The notes below the pieces were generated by a model that was not told the DNA's origin, searched no databases, and worked only from the letters and a program-made list of their open reading frames with translations. Source: Deferrisomatales bacterium (lineage in GTDB: Bacteria > Desulfobacterota > Deferrisomatia > Deferrisomatales > Deferrisomataceae). Taken from it: 64,000 bases of DNA. Position numbers and translations under genes: made by a program. Below, one piece after another: positions 28,125 through 36,253 of this stretch; positions within the stretch are counted from its first letter, which is position 1; each line of letters begins with the position of its first letter. Where the stretch lies: positions 1 to 64,000 of the forward strand of contig JAJRUI010000001.1 in assembly GCA_024277875.1 (NCBI GenBank), read 5' to 3'.

Positions 28125-28521
28125 ACCCGCCGAGCCCGGCCCGGGCCACCACCCGGTGGCACGGCACCACCAGGGGCAGGGGGTTCCGGCGGCACGCGCC
28201 GCCCACGGCCCGGGCGCTGGTGCCCAGGGCTGCGGCCAACTCGCCGTAGGTGCGCACCTCGCCGTACGGGATCTCCCCCAGGGCTGCCCACACCCGCCGC
28301 TGGAACGCCGTTGCGTCCGCCGGGTCGGCCAGGGGCAGGTCGAACACGCGGCGGTCGCCGGCCAGGTACTCGGCCAGCTGCCGGGCCGTCTCCGCGAGGA
28401 CGCCCCCGGCTGGCGCGGGGCCGGCCGCCTCCCCCCGCAACCGGATCGCGGCGAGCTTGCCGCCCCTTTCCACCAGGGTGAGGGGCCCGATCCCGGTGTG
28501 GAGCACTGCGGTTCGTTCCAT
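28000..28521 (-). CDS. ogt: Methylated-DNA--protein-cysteine methyltransferase (Ogt-like)
   Basis: A suicide repair protein of 173 residues that moves methyl groups from O6-methylguanine to its Cys. The active-site block PLVVPCHRVV lies near residue 120, with the upstream VRTYGELAAALGTSARAVGGA helix-turn-helix that flips the base. An N-terminal domain of about 70 residues precedes it. The C-terminal ~40 residues are Pro/Gly-rich and antisense to the mobA 3' end, so they are probably read-through. ATG at 28521 is divergent from the cupin promoter. Confidence 0.93.
   Translation of the reverse strand: MERTAVLHTGIGPLTLVERGGKLAAIRLRGEAAGPAPAGGVLAETARQLAEYLAGDRRVFDLPLADPADATAFQRRVWAALGEIPYGEVRTYGELAAALGTSARAVGGACRRNPLPLVVPCHRVVARAGLGGFSGEWETGLVRDVKAVLLALEGAPAVRPPGCGGPAPGRPAG
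28037..28069. terminator. 12-bp perfect inverted repeat between convergent mobA and ogt
   Basis: CCTGGAGGGCGC and GCGCCCTCCAGG flank a 9-nt loop. It lies in the overlap of the convergent 3' ends and could stop RNA polymerase from both sides, although there is no T tract. Confidence 0.5.
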
Positions 28522-28542
28522 GGCGCCTCGCCTCCCGTGGTG

Positions 28543-28570
28543 TTGCGGGTCCCGGCCTGGCCGGTACAAT
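28543..28570 (+). promoter_or_regulatory. Sigma70-like promoter of the cupin gene
   Basis: TTGCGG, 16-bp spacer, TACAAT; 63 bp before the cupin ATG. Confidence 0.5.
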
Positions 28571-28632
28571 GGGGTGGAATCCGCTTTCCGTGTACCACAA
28601 CCGAGCCCCTGACCCCAAAGCCCGGAGGCCCC

Positions 28633-28962
28633 ATGCCCACCCCTGCCGCCCCCAAGGGCCAGCCGATCCCGCTGGCCGACCACGTGGACTACGCAGACGG
28701 TTCGATCGTGAGCCGCACCCTGCTCGACAGCAAGGCCGGCACCCTCACCCTGTTCGCGTTCGACGCCGGCCAGGGGCTGAGCGAACACACCGCGCCGTTC
28801 GACGCGGTGGTCCAGGTGCTCGACGGCCAGGCCGTGCTCGTGATCGACGGCCGGGCCGTGACCGCGCAGCCCGGCGATATGGTGATCATGCCCGCCCACG
28901 TGCCCCACTCGGTGCGGGCGGACCAGCGGTTCAAGATGCTGCTGACCATGATCCGGTCGTGA
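28633..28962 (+). CDS. Cupin-domain protein
   Basis: A protein of 109 residues forming one cupin barrel. Motif 1 is seen as SEHTAPFDAVVQVLDGQA and motif 2 as QPGDMVIMPAHVPHSV, giving a His/Asp/His metal site. Single-domain cupins of this sort are common small oxygen- or stress-related proteins of unknown substrate. It has its own promoter-like pair upstream, and the next gene has another, so it is probably monocistronic. Confidence 0.88.
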   Translation: MPTPAAPKGQPIPLADHVDYADGSIVSRTLLDSKAGTLTLFAFDAGQGLSEHTAPFDAVVQVLDGQAVLVIDGRAVTAQPGDMVIMPAHVPHSVRADQRFKMLLTMIRS

Positions 28963-28969
28963 GCCCGGG

Positions 28970-28998
28970 TTGACAGGCGTCCCCGGGCTCTGTTAGCA
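28970..28998 (+). promoter_or_regulatory. Sigma70-like promoter before the REC/GGDEF-like gene
   Basis: A consensus TTGACA, 17-bp spacer and TTAGCA, 36 bp before the ATG at 29035. Confidence 0.55.
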
Positions 28999-29034
28999 GG
29001 TTCGGACCCCCGCTTACCCGCGCCCGGGACGCCC

Positions 29035-30318
29035 ATGGCCGACGCGACCACCCCGAACCAGCCCGACCCCGGCCCCGCAGGGGTGTTGTCGGACGACGAG
29101 ATCCATGCGCTGTTGGGCCCGGGCCCGGCCCTGGGTGCCGACCCGGTGCTGGTTCTCACCCCCGACCCGGCCGAGGTCGCGTTGCTCGAAGACCGGCTTC
29201 GCGCCGCGAACCGGCCGGTGGTGACGGCCGCGGACCGGTACGAGGCCCTGGACCTGTTCCGGGCCCGGCCGTACGCCGGCGTGGTGGCGGCGGCCGAAGT
29301 GCTGCCCCCGGACCCCGGCTGGTACCTGGACCGGTTCCGGGAAGTGGACCCGGCGGTGCGCATCGCCGTGCTGCACGACCCCGGCGCAGAGCCCCCGGCC
29401 GGCGTTGCCGTGGCCGTGAGCCGGCCCCTGACCCGGGACAAGGCGGACCTGCTGGTCCCGCCGCCGGCCGGTTCGCCCCATCCCCCGCCCGTACCCGAGG
29501 ATCCCGCCGTCCCGCCGTGTCCCGCGTCCCCCGGCCGGCCTCCCGGGCTGGTCCAGGCCCTCCTGGAGGCCCGGGTGCGCGGGGAAGGGGTGGCCGAGGC
29601 GCTGCGCCGCTGGGCGGACACCGCCCCGGAAGTGCTCGGTTGGGCCGAGATGGAGAACGGCGGCGGCGAGTGGCGTGTGCGGGCCCGGGCCGGCGGGCAG
29701 CACCCCCGGCAGCTGGTGCTGCTGCTCCTGCAGGCGCTCGAGGAACACGGCGGGGCGCTCGAAGGGCCGCTGGCCGCCGGCCCGTTCGGGCTGTTTCCCG
29801 AAGACGGCCCGGGCCGGCGGTACCTGGCGGTACGGCTCGCGGACGCGGAGGCGAGCCGTGCCCTGGTGGCCGGAGTCGGGCCGCTCCTGCCCCTGCTCGG
29901 CCGGCTGGCGCCGGCGTCCCCGCGCCTGGGCGAGGCCGACGCCCGGGAGCGGTTCGTCGCCCTGCTGGGGTCCCGGATGCGGGGGGTGCAGCGGCGGCGG
30001 GGACGGCTGGCCGTGCTGGTCGTGGCGGTGCCTGCCGGGGACGAGCCCGGCCGGGTGTGCTCCCTGTTGCGGTCGGTGTTGCGCGGGGCCGACTGGACCG
30101 AGCCGGTGGGCGGCCGGGTGTACACCATCCTGGACGAGCCGGACGAGCGGGTGTTCGCCGCCCTGGGCGCCCGGCTGCGTACCCTGCCCGGGATCGAACG
30201 GTTCCGGGTCGCTGCCCTGGGGTGGTCGCCGGCGGACGGGGGCAAGGCCGCAGATCTCCTCGCCCGGGCCGACCGCATGCTGGCCTCGGGCACGGGGGTC
30301 CCGGGGCTGGCCGGCTGA
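29035..30318 (+). CDS. Signalling protein with FliM-like N-peptide, pseudo-receiver and degenerate GGDEF-like domain
   Basis: A protein of 427 residues. Residues 18-28 read LSDDEIHALLG, close to the LSQDEIDALL peptide by which FliM binds CheY-P. Residues about 36-125 look like a receiver fold but the phosphate-accepting Asp is missing. After a Pro-rich linker and a middle segment, residues ~300-425 have the length and helix pattern of a GGDEF domain (DARERFVALLGSRMRGVQ at the start, ADLLARADRMLASG at the end), but the GGDEF loop reads TEPVGGRVYTIL, so no cyclase activity is expected. Possibly a c-di-GMP or chemotaxis adaptor. It lies next to an uncharacterised operon on the other strand. Confidence 0.65.
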   Translation: MADATTPNQPDPGPAGVLSDDEIHALLGPGPALGADPVLVLTPDPAEVALLEDRLRAANRPVVTAADRYEALDLFRARPYAGVVAAAEVLPPDPGWYLDRFREVDPAVRIAVLHDPGAEPPAGVAVAVSRPLTRDKADLLVPPPAGSPHPPPVPEDPAVPPCPASPGRPPGLVQALLEARVRGEGVAEALRRWADTAPEVLGWAEMENGGGEWRVRARAGGQHPRQLVLLLLQALEEHGGALEGPLAAGPFGLFPEDGPGRRYLAVRLADAEASRALVAGVGPLLPLLGRLAPASPRLGEADARERFVALLGSRMRGVQRRRGRLAVLVVAVPAGDEPGRVCSLLRSVLRGADWTEPVGGRVYTILDEPDERVFAALGARLRTLPGIERFRVAALGWSPADGGKAADLLARADRMLASGTGVPGLAG

Positions 30319-30339
30319 ACCGGCGGCCTGCCGCCCGGG

Positions 30340-31083
30340 TCAGTGGGGCCGGTACGGGCCCACCTGGTACCCGAGACCGTGCTCCCGGAGTACGGTCTCC
30401 CCCAGGTGGCGGGCGGGCAGGTCCAGGGCGTGCAGGGCAACCAGGCAGCCCGCGCGCACCACCGGGAACAACCGGCCCGGGTGGCCGGTGGCCGCCGCTT
30501 CCAGGGCGGCCCGGGCGTGGGGGTCCTGGGCGCCGGGCACCGGTGCCAGGGACAGTTCGTGCACCTCGGCCGGCCGGGCGTCCCGGCCGACCCCCACCGC
30601 TTCCAGGTACGGGGTGGTCGCGTTCAGCACGGCGGTCCAGCCGGGGGGTGGGCGCAGCAGGCCCAGGAGGTCCACGAACCGCTCCTGGACGTGGAGGCTC
30701 GTCTGGCGCGCGGCCGCGTCGAACGGCGCGGTGGGGTCCCCGGGCTGCCAGAACGGCCGCACGAACAGCACCGGCGGCCGCGGCAGCCACAGCGCCTGCA
30801 GGAAGCTCCGGTACGGGGTGGATCCCCACCCCTCGGCGACCCGGGCCGGATGGGCCTGGAGGCCGGCCATCAGGAACTCCCGGGTCCCCGGGTTCCAGTA
30901 CAGCCGCCGCACGGGGTGGCTGCCGGCGTCCTTGGGCTGCCACGCGGGCGGGAACACAGCGTCGGCGTCGTACGCCTCGAACACGTCCCGGGGCACGGCG
31001 AGGAGAACCTCGTCCCCCCGGACGACCCGGTAGTGCCCGCCCTGGAGCGCGATCACCACCGTTTCGGACCGGCGCCCGCTCAC
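30340..31083 (-). CDS. Hypothetical protein, last gene of an envelope operon
   Basis: A soluble-looking protein of 247 residues without signal peptide. I do not recognise the family. It is rich in Trp, Pro and aromatic residues (AVFPPAWQPKDAGSHPVRRLYW, in part) and has no membrane segments. GTG start at 31083 overlaps the stop of the upstream gene (GTGA), so it is made with the membrane protein encoded there. Confidence 0.7.
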   Translation of the reverse strand: MSGRRSETVVIALQGGHYRVVRGDEVLLAVPRDVFEAYDADAVFPPAWQPKDAGSHPVRRLYWNPGTREFLMAGLQAHPARVAEGWGSTPYRSFLQALWLPRPPVLFVRPFWQPGDPTAPFDAAARQTSLHVQERFVDLLGLLRPPPGWTAVLNATTPYLEAVGVGRDARPAEVHELSLAPVPGAQDPHARAALEAAATGHPGRLFPVVRAGCLVALHALDLPARHLGETVLREHGLGYQVGPYRPH

Positions 31084-31718
31084 GGTTCCAACACCACGTC
31101 CTGGAACTGTTTCCACCAGTGCACGAGGAACCAGATCGCCACCAGGCTGCCCACGAACACCCCGGCGGCCGTGAGCCGGGCGCCCCGGGCCAGCCGGGCC
31201 GCCCGCAGGTTCAGGGCGCGGATCTCGTCGTCTGCCCGCCCGGCCAGGGCCGACGCCCGTTGCGCAACGTCCGCGCCCAGGCGGACGGCCGTGGCGCTGT
31301 ACTCCCGCAGCCGCTCCCAGTCGCGGATCCCGGCGGCAGGCCCGGCGAGCAGCCCCAGCACCTTGCGGTAGCGCCGGACGCTGCGGTCGATCTCGTCGAG
31401 TTCGTCCAGCGCCCACCCGGAGCCGGCCAGCTGGCGCATCTGGCGCACGTGCCGGTCCAGCCGGTCCAGGTGCGCCAGCACCCCCGAGGTGTCCGGCGCG
31501 AACTCGGCCAGGTGCCGGAACAGCTCTTTCTGCGCCCGGAGGATCTCGGTCTGGACCGCGTGGGCGTGGCCGGCCACGGGCTGCGCCCGTTCGGTCACCG
31601 CGGTCACCGACTGCGACACCACCCAGCTTCCCCCCAGCAGCAGCCCGTCCACGGCCAGGAGCAGCCCGGCCAGCAGGAAGAACCACCGGCGGATCTGGGT
31701 TCCCACGGGCCTGGTCAC
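31080..31718 (-). CDS. Two-helix membrane protein with periplasmic four-helix-bundle-like domain
   Basis: A protein of 212 residues. A membrane helix near 13-33 and another near 182-200 enclose about 145 mostly helical residues with many Arg, His and Glu. That is the layout of the sensor half of chemoreceptors (4HB_MCP), but there is only a stub of about 10 residues after the second helix, with no HAMP or signalling domain. GTG start overlaps the upstream stop. It might sense or relay a signal for the co-encoded heme-domain protein. Confidence 0.65.
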   Translation of the reverse strand: MTRPVGTQIRRWFFLLAGLLLAVDGLLLGGSWVVSQSVTAVTERAQPVAGHAHAVQTEILRAQKELFRHLAEFAPDTSGVLAHLDRLDRHVRQMRQLAGSGWALDELDEIDRSVRRYRKVLGLLAGPAAGIRDWERLREYSATAVRLGADVAQRASALAGRADDEIRALNLRAARLARGARLTAAGVFVGSLVAIWFLVHWWKQFQDVVLEP

Positions 31719-33835
31719 CGCCGCCCCTTCCCGGCCTCGAGCGCGAGCCGGACGAGCCCGGTCACCGCGTGCCGCGCCTTGTCCGCCCGATCGAACGCCG
31801 CGAACGACACCGCCCGGTCCTGGCCCGGAACCAGGGCCACGTCGTCTTCGTGCCCGGTGTTCAGGGCGCGCGAGAACTCCACGGTCCACGCGCCGCCGGC
31901 CCACCGGCCCACGGCCTGGACGTCGGCGCGGCTGCCCGTGGCCGGCGCGGACCGGTACGCGTCGACCACCGGTTTTCGGAACTCCACCGGGATGAAGAAC
32001 GACCACCCGGAAGTGCCCCGGTCGGGGAGTTCCCGGATCCACACCTGTCCCGAGCCGTCCCGGGCCGGGTACGGGTTGGAGCGGGGCAGGCGGCTGCGGC
32101 TGACCTGGAGGCGCCCGTCCCGGGCGAGCCCCGACAGGCGGGACCACTCGGCCCGCCACAGCCACAGGTCCGCGTCCACCGGGCCGCCGGCCTGCATGCA
32201 CGACCGGCCGGGACCGGCACCGGGGTGGATCGCCACGGCAAACCCGTCGTCCAGGGTCTCGCTCTGCCGGTACGTGCCGGCCCCCTCGTCCCAGACCCAC
32301 GGCCGGTGCCGGACGTCCCGGGTGGGGTCTGCCCACCGGACGGCCAGGAACACCTCCCGGTCCGTGTGCACGGCCCACACCTGCAAGGGGTTCGCATCCC
32401 CGCCCCCCTCCATGGACACGCTCACCGGTTCGGCCCGTTTCCACGCGGGGTCGTCCAGTTGGCCGTCCAGGACGGGCGCGGCCGGCACGGCCGCCGCCGC
32501 GAGCACCGGGCCGTCCACGTCCGCGGCCGCGTGGCTCGGCGGCCGGGTGTCGTCCAGGGCGCCCAGGGCGGCCCGGACCTCTTTCGCCCGGGGGCCGTCC
32601 GGCCACGCCGCGAGGAACGCCTCCAGCGCGTCCCGGGTGCCGGCCCGCCGGGCCGCGGAGAACGCGGCCTCCATCCGGATGCGCCGCAGGCGCTGGATCT
32701 CGGTCCGCGCCTGCCGGGCGTGGCGTCCGCCGGGACGGGTGGCCAGGTACGCCTGGAGCGCCTCCTCGCTGCCCCGAGCCGCCCGGAACGCGTCGTCGTC
32801 CGCCTCGAGCGCGGCCAGCCGTTTCCGGGCCCGGCGGGCCTCGGGGGTGTCCGGGTAGGTGGCCAGGAACACCCGGTACGCGTCTGGCGTGTCCAGGTCC
32901 CGGGCCTTGTCGTACGCGCTGCGGCGCCTTGCGGCCGCCGCCTCGCCGGCCCGGCGTTCGGCCTCGGCCCGCCGACGCCGCTCTTCGGCCGCCCGGAGCC
33001 GGCCCTCGATCTCCACCCGGTGGGCCGAGCCGGGAAACTGCTCCAGGAACGCCCGGTACACCGCGGCGTCGTCTTCGCTCCTGGCCCGCCGGTACGCCCG
33101 GTCTTCCCGCAGCGCCGCGGCCCGCTCCCGGGCCTCGGGCGCCTGTGGCGCGTCCGGGTACCGGTCCAGGAACCGGGCGTACGCCTTCAGGGTGTCGTCC
33201 GCCCGGGCGCGCTCCCACGCTGCCCGGGCCCCGTCCGGCCGGACCGGCGCGGGCAGCCGTCCGTCCGCCGGCGGAGCGGTGGTCCGGCTCTCCACCACAA
33301 CGACCGGTGCGGCCCGGGATCCTTCCGCCGCGCCCGCGCCCACCTCGGCCTCGACCCCGGGGGGCGCGCCGGCGGCGGGAACCGGGGGCCCGGCCGGCCG
33401 GGCCGCGGTGCTGGAGCGCTGGCGTTCCGGGGAACCGGCGCCCGGTCCGGCGCCCGGAAACCGGACCCGGAACACGAACGGGTTCCCGTCGCCCTCCACC
33501 CCGCCGGCCTCGATGTTCGGGTCGGCCCGGCACAGGCGGTCGAAGGTCTCCCCTACCCGGACGCCCATGGACAGCCGGTAGAAGTCGTGTTTGGTGCCGA
33601 TCCAGCGAAAGGTCCCGGTGTCATTGGAGAACACCAGGGTCACCTCGTCCCCGTCGCGTTGGATCCGGAAGTCCGTGGTACCGGGGTTGGCCTCGAGGAC
33701 CGCGTCCCGGATCCGGTCCGCCTTCCGGTTCAGGGAGTCGGACGCGATGTCGTACAGGAGATCGCGGGTGAGGCGGACGGCGGGATCGGCGGCCGCGGCG
33801 CCCCTGGGGGCGGCGACGAGCAGCGCGAGGATCAG
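31715..33835 (-). CDS. Exported repeat protein with C-terminal ethylbenzene-dehydrogenase-type heme-binding domain
   Basis: A protein of about 706 residues. After a hydrophobic signal-like start comes an N-terminal domain, a Pro/Ala-rich linker, five to six helical repeats of about 45 residues (AYARFLDRYPDAPQAPEARE, AYRVFLATYPDTPEARRARK and similar), and a C-terminal domain of about 220 residues with LDGQLDDPAWKRAEPVSV and ADLWLWRAEW, the EB_dh/DOMON-like periplasmic heme b fold. No ATG, GTG or TTG fits before the signal segment; a CTG at 33835 that overlaps the upstream stop (CTGA) is the best candidate. Start is uncertain. It is the largest member of a four-gene coupled operon. Confidence 0.7.
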   Translation of the reverse strand: MILALLVAAPRGAAAADPAVRLTRDLLYDIASDSLNRKADRIRDAVLEANPGTTDFRIQRDGDEVTLVFSNDTGTFRWIGTKHDFYRLSMGVRVGETFDRLCRADPNIEAGGVEGDGNPFVFRVRFPGAGPGAGSPERQRSSTAARPAGPPVPAAGAPPGVEAEVGAGAAEGSRAAPVVVVESRTTAPPADGRLPAPVRPDGARAAWERARADDTLKAYARFLDRYPDAPQAPEARERAAALREDRAYRRARSEDDAAVYRAFLEQFPGSAHRVEIEGRLRAAEERRRRAEAERRAGEAAAARRRSAYDKARDLDTPDAYRVFLATYPDTPEARRARKRLAALEADDDAFRAARGSEEALQAYLATRPGGRHARQARTEIQRLRRIRMEAAFSAARRAGTRDALEAFLAAWPDGPRAKEVRAALGALDDTRPPSHAAADVDGPVLAAAAVPAAPVLDGQLDDPAWKRAEPVSVSMEGGGDANPLQVWAVHTDREVFLAVRWADPTRDVRHRPWVWDEGAGTYRQSETLDDGFAVAIHPGAGPGRSCMQAGGPVDADLWLWRAEWSRLSGLARDGRLQVSRSRLPRSNPYPARDGSGQVWIRELPDRGTSGWSFFIPVEFRKPVVDAYRSAPATGSRADVQAVGRWAGGAWTVEFSRALNTGHEDDVALVPGQDRAVSFAAFDRADKARHAVTGLVRLALEAGKGRR

Positions 33836-34443
33836 GAGCCCGGAGACGAGCCGGACAGGAGGGCGCGGATCTCGGCGGCGACCTGCTGGGCCACCCTGGC
33901 GTCCAGGAACACCCGGACGTACTTCTCGATCCGGCCGACCAGTTCCTCCAGGGCCTCCAACGTGTCTTCGCATCGGTCCACCGCTTGGAGCAGGCGTCGG
34001 GCCTTGCGCCCGAAGCGTTCGTTCAGGAGTTTCTTGATCTCGTCCTTGACCTGGGCCGGGTCCGGCGCACCCTCGTCCAGGTCGAACCAGTCGTCTCCCC
34101 CGTCGGGAATCGGGGGGGCGGCCTCGCCGTCGCGGTTGGCCTCGTCCAGCAACCGCGCCGCCTCCATCACCAGGTTGGTGGAGTCCATGGTGATCGTCCG
34201 CTTCGGGGTCGGCACCCCGGTCTCGAAGCTGAACTCCCCGGACTCGACCCGGAACAGGGCGTACACCGCCTTCTCGCCCGACAGGCCCGGGAACTCGGCG
34301 TGGACCACGTCGCCGGTCTCGAAGTACAGCGCCGACCCGCCCCCGTTGTGCGACACCCGCAGGGCTCCGGTCTTGCGGCCGAAAGCCACCAGCTGGATGA
34401 TGTCGGGAAGGCTGAAGTCCTTCAGATTCCCCCGAAGTTCCAA
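33832..34443 (-). CDS. DUF4388-domain regulator
   Basis: A protein of 203 residues. The N-terminal ~105 residues (GNLKDFSLPDIIQLVAFG, TGALRV, YFETGDVVHAEF, GEFSFETG) form a DUF4388/PATAN-like domain, found in two-component and c-di-GMP related proteins of delta-proteobacteria. The C-terminal half is acidic then helical. TTG start at 34443 follows AAAGGAAGGG. It is the first gene of the operon that runs to 30340 and may set its regulation. Confidence 0.8.
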   Translation of the reverse strand: MELRGNLKDFSLPDIIQLVAFGRKTGALRVSHNGGGSALYFETGDVVHAEFPGLSGEKAVYALFRVESGEFSFETGVPTPKRTITMDSTNLVMEAARLLDEANRDGEAAPPIPDGGDDWFDLDEGAPDPAQVKDEIKKLLNERFGRKARRLLQAVDRCEDTLEALEELVGRIEKYVRVFLDARVAQQVAAEIRALLSGSSPGS

Positions 34444-34535
34444 GAGCCCTTCCTTTCCCCCGGTCCGGTCTCCCCTCCTTCATCGGAACCTGAACCGTGA
34501 AAGATGAGGGGGTGCCGGCAAGGCGGGGAAGCGGC

Positions 34536-34742
34536 CTAGCCGGGCAGCCGTTCCCGGGCTCGCTCGAGCGCGTCGTTGGCCCGTTGGATGCTTTCGATCG
34601 CGGCGTCCAGTTCCTCGGCCACTGCGTCCAGGCCGTCCCGGCGGGCGCGGTCGGCCCACTTCCGGTAGCCGTCCAGGTGGGCGTCGTTGTGCTCCACCCA
34701 GTGGGGGAGCAGGTGGGCGAGCTTGGCCTCGGTCTCGGACAT
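34536..34742 (-). CDS. Small helical hypothetical protein
   Basis: A protein of 68 residues beginning MSETEAKLAHLLPHWVEHN, a pattern I have seen in small uncharacterised bacterial proteins with a conserved HWxEHN motif and an Ala/Glu helical tail. The ATG at 34742 follows GAGG with good spacing; an in-frame ATG at 34787 is possible. It stands alone, before the operon starting at 34443. Confidence 0.65.
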   Translation of the reverse strand: MSETEAKLAHLLPHWVEHNDAHLDGYRKWADRARRDGLDAVAEELDAAIESIQRANDALERARERLPG

Positions 34743-34832
34743 GGGGACCTCGAGCGGGAGACGGGACAGGAGGGATCGGTCGGCCATTGTCTTCGGCAGC
34801 CGGGGACCCTGTCAAGAAGGATGAAAATGAAG

Positions 34833-34861
34833 TTGTAAATCCTGGTGGGTGGCAATACCCT
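34833..34861 (+). promoter_or_regulatory. Candidate promoter of engB
   Basis: TTGTAA, 17-bp spacer, TACCCT; 28 bp before the engB start, in locally AT-richer sequence. Confidence 0.4.
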
Positions 34862-34889
34862 GGGGGGCCCTGCGGACCCGAGGAGGACG

Positions 34890-35756
34890 ATGAACGACCG
34901 ATGCGGCCCGGTCCGGGTCCGGTTCTGGAAGGGCTCGCCCCGGTGGTCGGACCTGCGGCACCTGGGCCTGCCCGCCGTGGCGGTGGGCGGCCGGTCCAAC
35001 GTGGGCAAGTCCAGCCTGATCAACGCGCTGGTGGGCCGGCGGCGCCTGGCCCGGACGTCGTCCACCCCGGGCCGGACCCAGATGGTCAACCTGTTCGTCC
35101 TGGACGAGCGGCTGGTGCTGGCCGACCTGCCCGGCCACGGGTATGCCAAGGCGCCCAGGGATCTGGTGCGGCGGTGGACCGAGAACACCCGCCGGTTCCT
35201 GGAGGGGTGCGAGGATCTGCGGGGCGCGGTGCTCCTTGTGGACGCACGGCGGGACCCCACGGCCGACGACCTCGCGTTCGTCCGGGCGGTGCACCGTGCG
35301 GGACTGCCCCTGGTCGTGGCGGCCACCAAGGTGGACAAGGTGGCCCGCGGCTCGCGGCGCGGACGGCTCGACGCGATCGGCCGGGCCCTGCAGGTGGATC
35401 CGGCCGGGCTCGTCGCCACCTCGGCCCGGACCGGAGAGGGACGGGACGCCCTGTGGCAGGCCGTGCTGGCCCTGGTGAACGGGGAGGAGACGGGCGGATT
35501 ACGGTGCAGGTCGTTGCGGTGGACGGCCCGTCCGGGGCGGGCAAGAGCACGGTGGCGCGCCGCCTGGCCGAGCGGCTCGGGTGGCGGTACGTGGATACCG
35601 GCGCCATGTACCGGTCGGTGGGGCTCGCGGCCGACCGGCTGGGGATCGCCCTGGACGACGACCCGGCCCTGGACGCCCTGTGCCGCCGGCTCCGGATCGG
35701 ACTGGAGCCCGACGGGGCGGGCGGGCTCCGGGTGCTGCTGGACGGCGAGGACGTGA
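34890..35756 (+). CDS. engB: Ribosome biogenesis GTPase EngB (YihA/YsxC), C-terminally extended
   Basis: A GTPase needed for large-subunit assembly. G1 GGRSNVGKSSLIN, G2 TSSTPGRTQ, G3 DLPGHGYA, G4 TKVDK and the GLVATSARTGEG region are all present within the first ~205 residues, which is the normal family length. The frame then continues for about 84 unusual Arg/Trp/Pro-rich residues through the first 253 bp of cmk before a stop at 35756. The tail is probably not functional; a lost stop or an indel near 35490 could explain it. ATG follows AGGAGG. Confidence 0.9.
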   Translation: MNDRCGPVRVRFWKGSPRWSDLRHLGLPAVAVGGRSNVGKSSLINALVGRRRLARTSSTPGRTQMVNLFVLDERLVLADLPGHGYAKAPRDLVRRWTENTRRFLEGCEDLRGAVLLVDARRDPTADDLAFVRAVHRAGLPLVVAATKVDKVARGSRRGRLDAIGRALQVDPAGLVATSARTGEGRDALWQAVLALVNGEETGGLRCRSLRWTARPGRARARWRAAWPSGSGGGTWIPAPCTGRWGSRPTGWGSPWTTTRPWTPCAAGSGSDWSPTGRAGSGCCWTART

Positions 35757-36181
35757 CCGGCGCGATCCGGCAGCACCGGGTGAGCGAGCTGGCATCCCGG
35801 GTGTCGGCCCGCAAGCCCGTGCGCGACGCCATGGGCCGGTTCCAGCGGACCCTGGGCGAGGCGCGTCCCTCGGTGCTGGAGGGCCGGGACATCGGCACCG
35901 TGATCTTCCCCGACGCCCTGCTCAAGGTGTTCCTCACCGCGTCCGACGAAGAGCGGGCCCGGCGCCGGGCCGACGAACTGCGCCGCCGGGGAGAGCCGGT
36001 GTCGTTCGACGCGGTGCTCCGGGACATCCGCGACCGGGACCGGGCCGACAGTAGCCGGGACCACGCGCCGTTGAAGGCCGCTCCGGACGCCGTGCGCCTG
36101 GACACGACCGGCCTCACCGTGGACCAGGTGGTGGAACGGATCGCCGGCTGGGTGGCCGAGCGCCTCGAACACCAAGGGTAG
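35504..36181 (+). CDS. cmk: Cytidylate kinase
   Basis: A kinase of 225 residues that phosphorylates CMP and dCMP. P-loop VDGPSGAGKSTVARRLA at the N-terminus, YVDTGAMYRSVGL, LEGRDIGTVIFPDA and the lid region RARRRADELRRRG are all visible. GTG start at 35504; an ATT two codons earlier is closer to the GGGGAGGAG ribosome site and cannot be excluded. The cmk-rpsA order is widely conserved. Confidence 0.94.
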   Translation: MQVVAVDGPSGAGKSTVARRLAERLGWRYVDTGAMYRSVGLAADRLGIALDDDPALDALCRRLRIGLEPDGAGGLRVLLDGEDVTGAIRQHRVSELASRVSARKPVRDAMGRFQRTLGEARPSVLEGRDIGTVIFPDALLKVFLTASDEERARRRADELRRRGEPVSFDAVLRDIRDRDRADSSRDHAPLKAAPDAVRLDTTGLTVDQVVERIAGWVAERLEHQG

Positions 36182-36196
36182 CGAAGGGTTTTCCCG

Positions 36197-36226
36197 TTGT
36201 CTTCCACGGCGCAGCTGTGCTACCCT
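36197..36226 (+). promoter_or_regulatory. Extended -10 promoter of rpsA
   Basis: TTGTCT, 18-bp spacer, TACCCT preceded by TGTGC (extended -10 like). It gives an rpsA leader of about 80 nt. Confidence 0.45.
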
Positions 36227-36253
36227 CCGCCCTTCGCGGAAGCGAGCAGTGAC

